Assembly (NCBI GenBank): GCA_945860355.1
Contig: CAMARB010000011.1
Span: forward strand, 1-41,254
Direction: 5' to 3'
Source: Chthoniobacter flavus
GTDB taxonomy: Bacteria; Verrucomicrobiota; Verrucomicrobiia; Chthoniobacterales; Chthoniobacteraceae
DNA length: 41,254 nucleotides
In this document: piece after piece, positions 40,560 through 41,254 of the stretch
How positions within the stretch are numbered: the stretch's first letter is position 1
Layout of the letters: every line of letters starts with the position of its first letter
The notes under the pieces: model-generated
Database searches by the model: none
What the model was told of the DNA's origin: nothing
What the model saw: only the letters and a program-made list of their open reading frames with translations
Program-made: the position numbers and the translations under genes

Positions 40560-41254
40560 ATGAACCCCGAAATCGTTGCCCCCTTTCTCCTTGAGTTCCT
40601 CGCAAAGAGCGCCTTTGTCCTCGCAGCTGCGGCGCTGATTGATCGCACCTGGCTCCGCGCCTCGGCTGCGCAGCGCCACCTCGTGTGGTGCGCTGCGTTC
40701 GCGACCGTGCTGCTCCTCCCGATCACCCGGTGGCACGCGCCTCGGTGGCCCGTTCCACTGCAGCGCGTGACGTTGGAGCTTCCCCCCCAGGCGCGCACGG
40801 ATCTCCCGCCGATCGAATCCGGCACCGTGCCGGGCACGCTAGCCTCCGCAGTGCCCGCGCCATCCCGCTGGCGCTGGCCGGATTGGAAACAGTCAATCGT
40901 CATCTCGTGGTCGGCAGGCGTGGGGCTGCTCCTCGCCGCGCGGCTGCTCGGCAGCTTGCGCTTGGTCTGGCTGCGAAGGATGACGCACCCGCTCACGGAT
41001 GCGCGCACCCAGCGGACGGCGGCAGAGATTTTCACCGCACTCGGGATCCGCCGAGCGGTCGATCTGCGCGTCTCTTCAATGGGCGGCGTGCCGCTCACCT
41101 GGGGAACTCTCCATCCAGTGCTCATGCTGCCCGCCAATGCCCTTGCGTGGAGCGATGTCCGACTCGCGGCCGCGTTACGTCACGAGGCCGGGCACATCGC
41201 CCGCGGCGATCACTTCACGCGCTCCATCGCGCAACTCGCCTGTGCTCTTTACTG
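40560..41254 (+). CDS. BlaR1-type membrane metalloprotease (M56), partial at window end
   Basis: Starts at ATG 40560, six bases after the repressor stop, and runs off the window after 231 codons. The N-terminus (APFLLEFLAKSAFVLAAAAL) is a membrane helix; a second follows at about 39-54, and a third near residues 117-133 (VISWSAGVGLLLAARLLG). The M56 zinc motif is HEAGHIARGD at about residues 209-218, after a conserved VPLTWGTLHPVLMLP segment. The family senses an external signal and cleaves or triggers loss of the paired repressor. Whether it has a penicillin-binding, TonB-like or other sensor domain cannot be told, since the C-terminus is missing. Confidence 0.92.
   Translation, partial: MNPEIVAPFLLEFLAKSAFVLAAAALIDRTWLRASAAQRHLVWCAAFATVLLLPITRWHAPRWPVPLQRVTLELPPQARTDLPPIESGTVPGTLASAVPAPSRWRWPDWKQSIVISWSAGVGLLLAARLLGSLRLVWLRRMTHPLTDARTQRTAAEIFTALGIRRAVDLRVSSMGGVPLTWGTLHPVLMLPANALAWSDVRLAAALRHEAGHIARGDHFTRSIAQLACALY

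Overview
The window is GC-rich bacterial DNA, most likely from the PVC superphylum and probably Verrucomicrobiota. The clues are a PSD-type (DUF1592/DUF1588/DUF1585) cytochrome paired with a Tat-exported DUF1552 protein, a folP-cdaA-glmM cluster, REP-type Y1 transposases with palindromic repeat clusters, and few Shine-Dalgarno sites. This placement is inferred from gene content; there is no rRNA or tRNA gene in the window.

Layout. 1-2587 (minus): a three-gene operon of an M29-like metallo-aminopeptidase, a free-standing homologue of the OvoA C-terminal (4-mercaptohistidine) methyltransferase, and a thiol/halide (TPMT-like) methyltransferase. 2802-6625 (plus): a tight core cluster of folP, cdaA, a 52-residue CdaR-like membrane peptide, glmM and bioD, linking folate, c-di-AMP, UDP-GlcNAc and biotin synthesis. 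7023-11139: a small unknown protein, a class III aminotransferase and a secreted serine hydrolase. 11140-14335: a decayed mobile-DNA zone with a REP-type transposase broken by one amber codon, a group II intron reverse transcriptase fragment and repeats. 14336-20148 (plus): a four-gene export operon of a PSD di-haem cytochrome, a DUF1552 protein and two tandem SGNH hydrolases. 20149-31237 (minus): palindromic repeats, a 2502-residue filamentous-haemagglutinin-like exoprotein with internal duplications, and a subtilisin/kexin-like protease with a P domain. 32260-37131 (plus): YhbY, a DEAD-box RNA helicase, a PNPOx-fold protein, a conserved protein of unknown function and an exported PrxQ-type peroxiredoxin, closed by a strong terminator. 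37275-39683: an aminotransferase, two more palindromic repeat copies and an IS200-like transposase. 40103-41254: a BlaI-type repressor with two operators and a BlaR1/M56 sensor protease cut by the window end.

The points most worth following are: the amber codon at the position of the nucleophilic tyrosine of the REP-type transposase; the CdaR homologue reduced to little more than its membrane anchor; the methyltransferase/peptidase operon with an ovothiol-type enzyme but no OvoA synthase in view; unrelated short tandem arrays lying 15-23 bp past three stop codons; and two dispersed repeat families near Y1 transposase genes.
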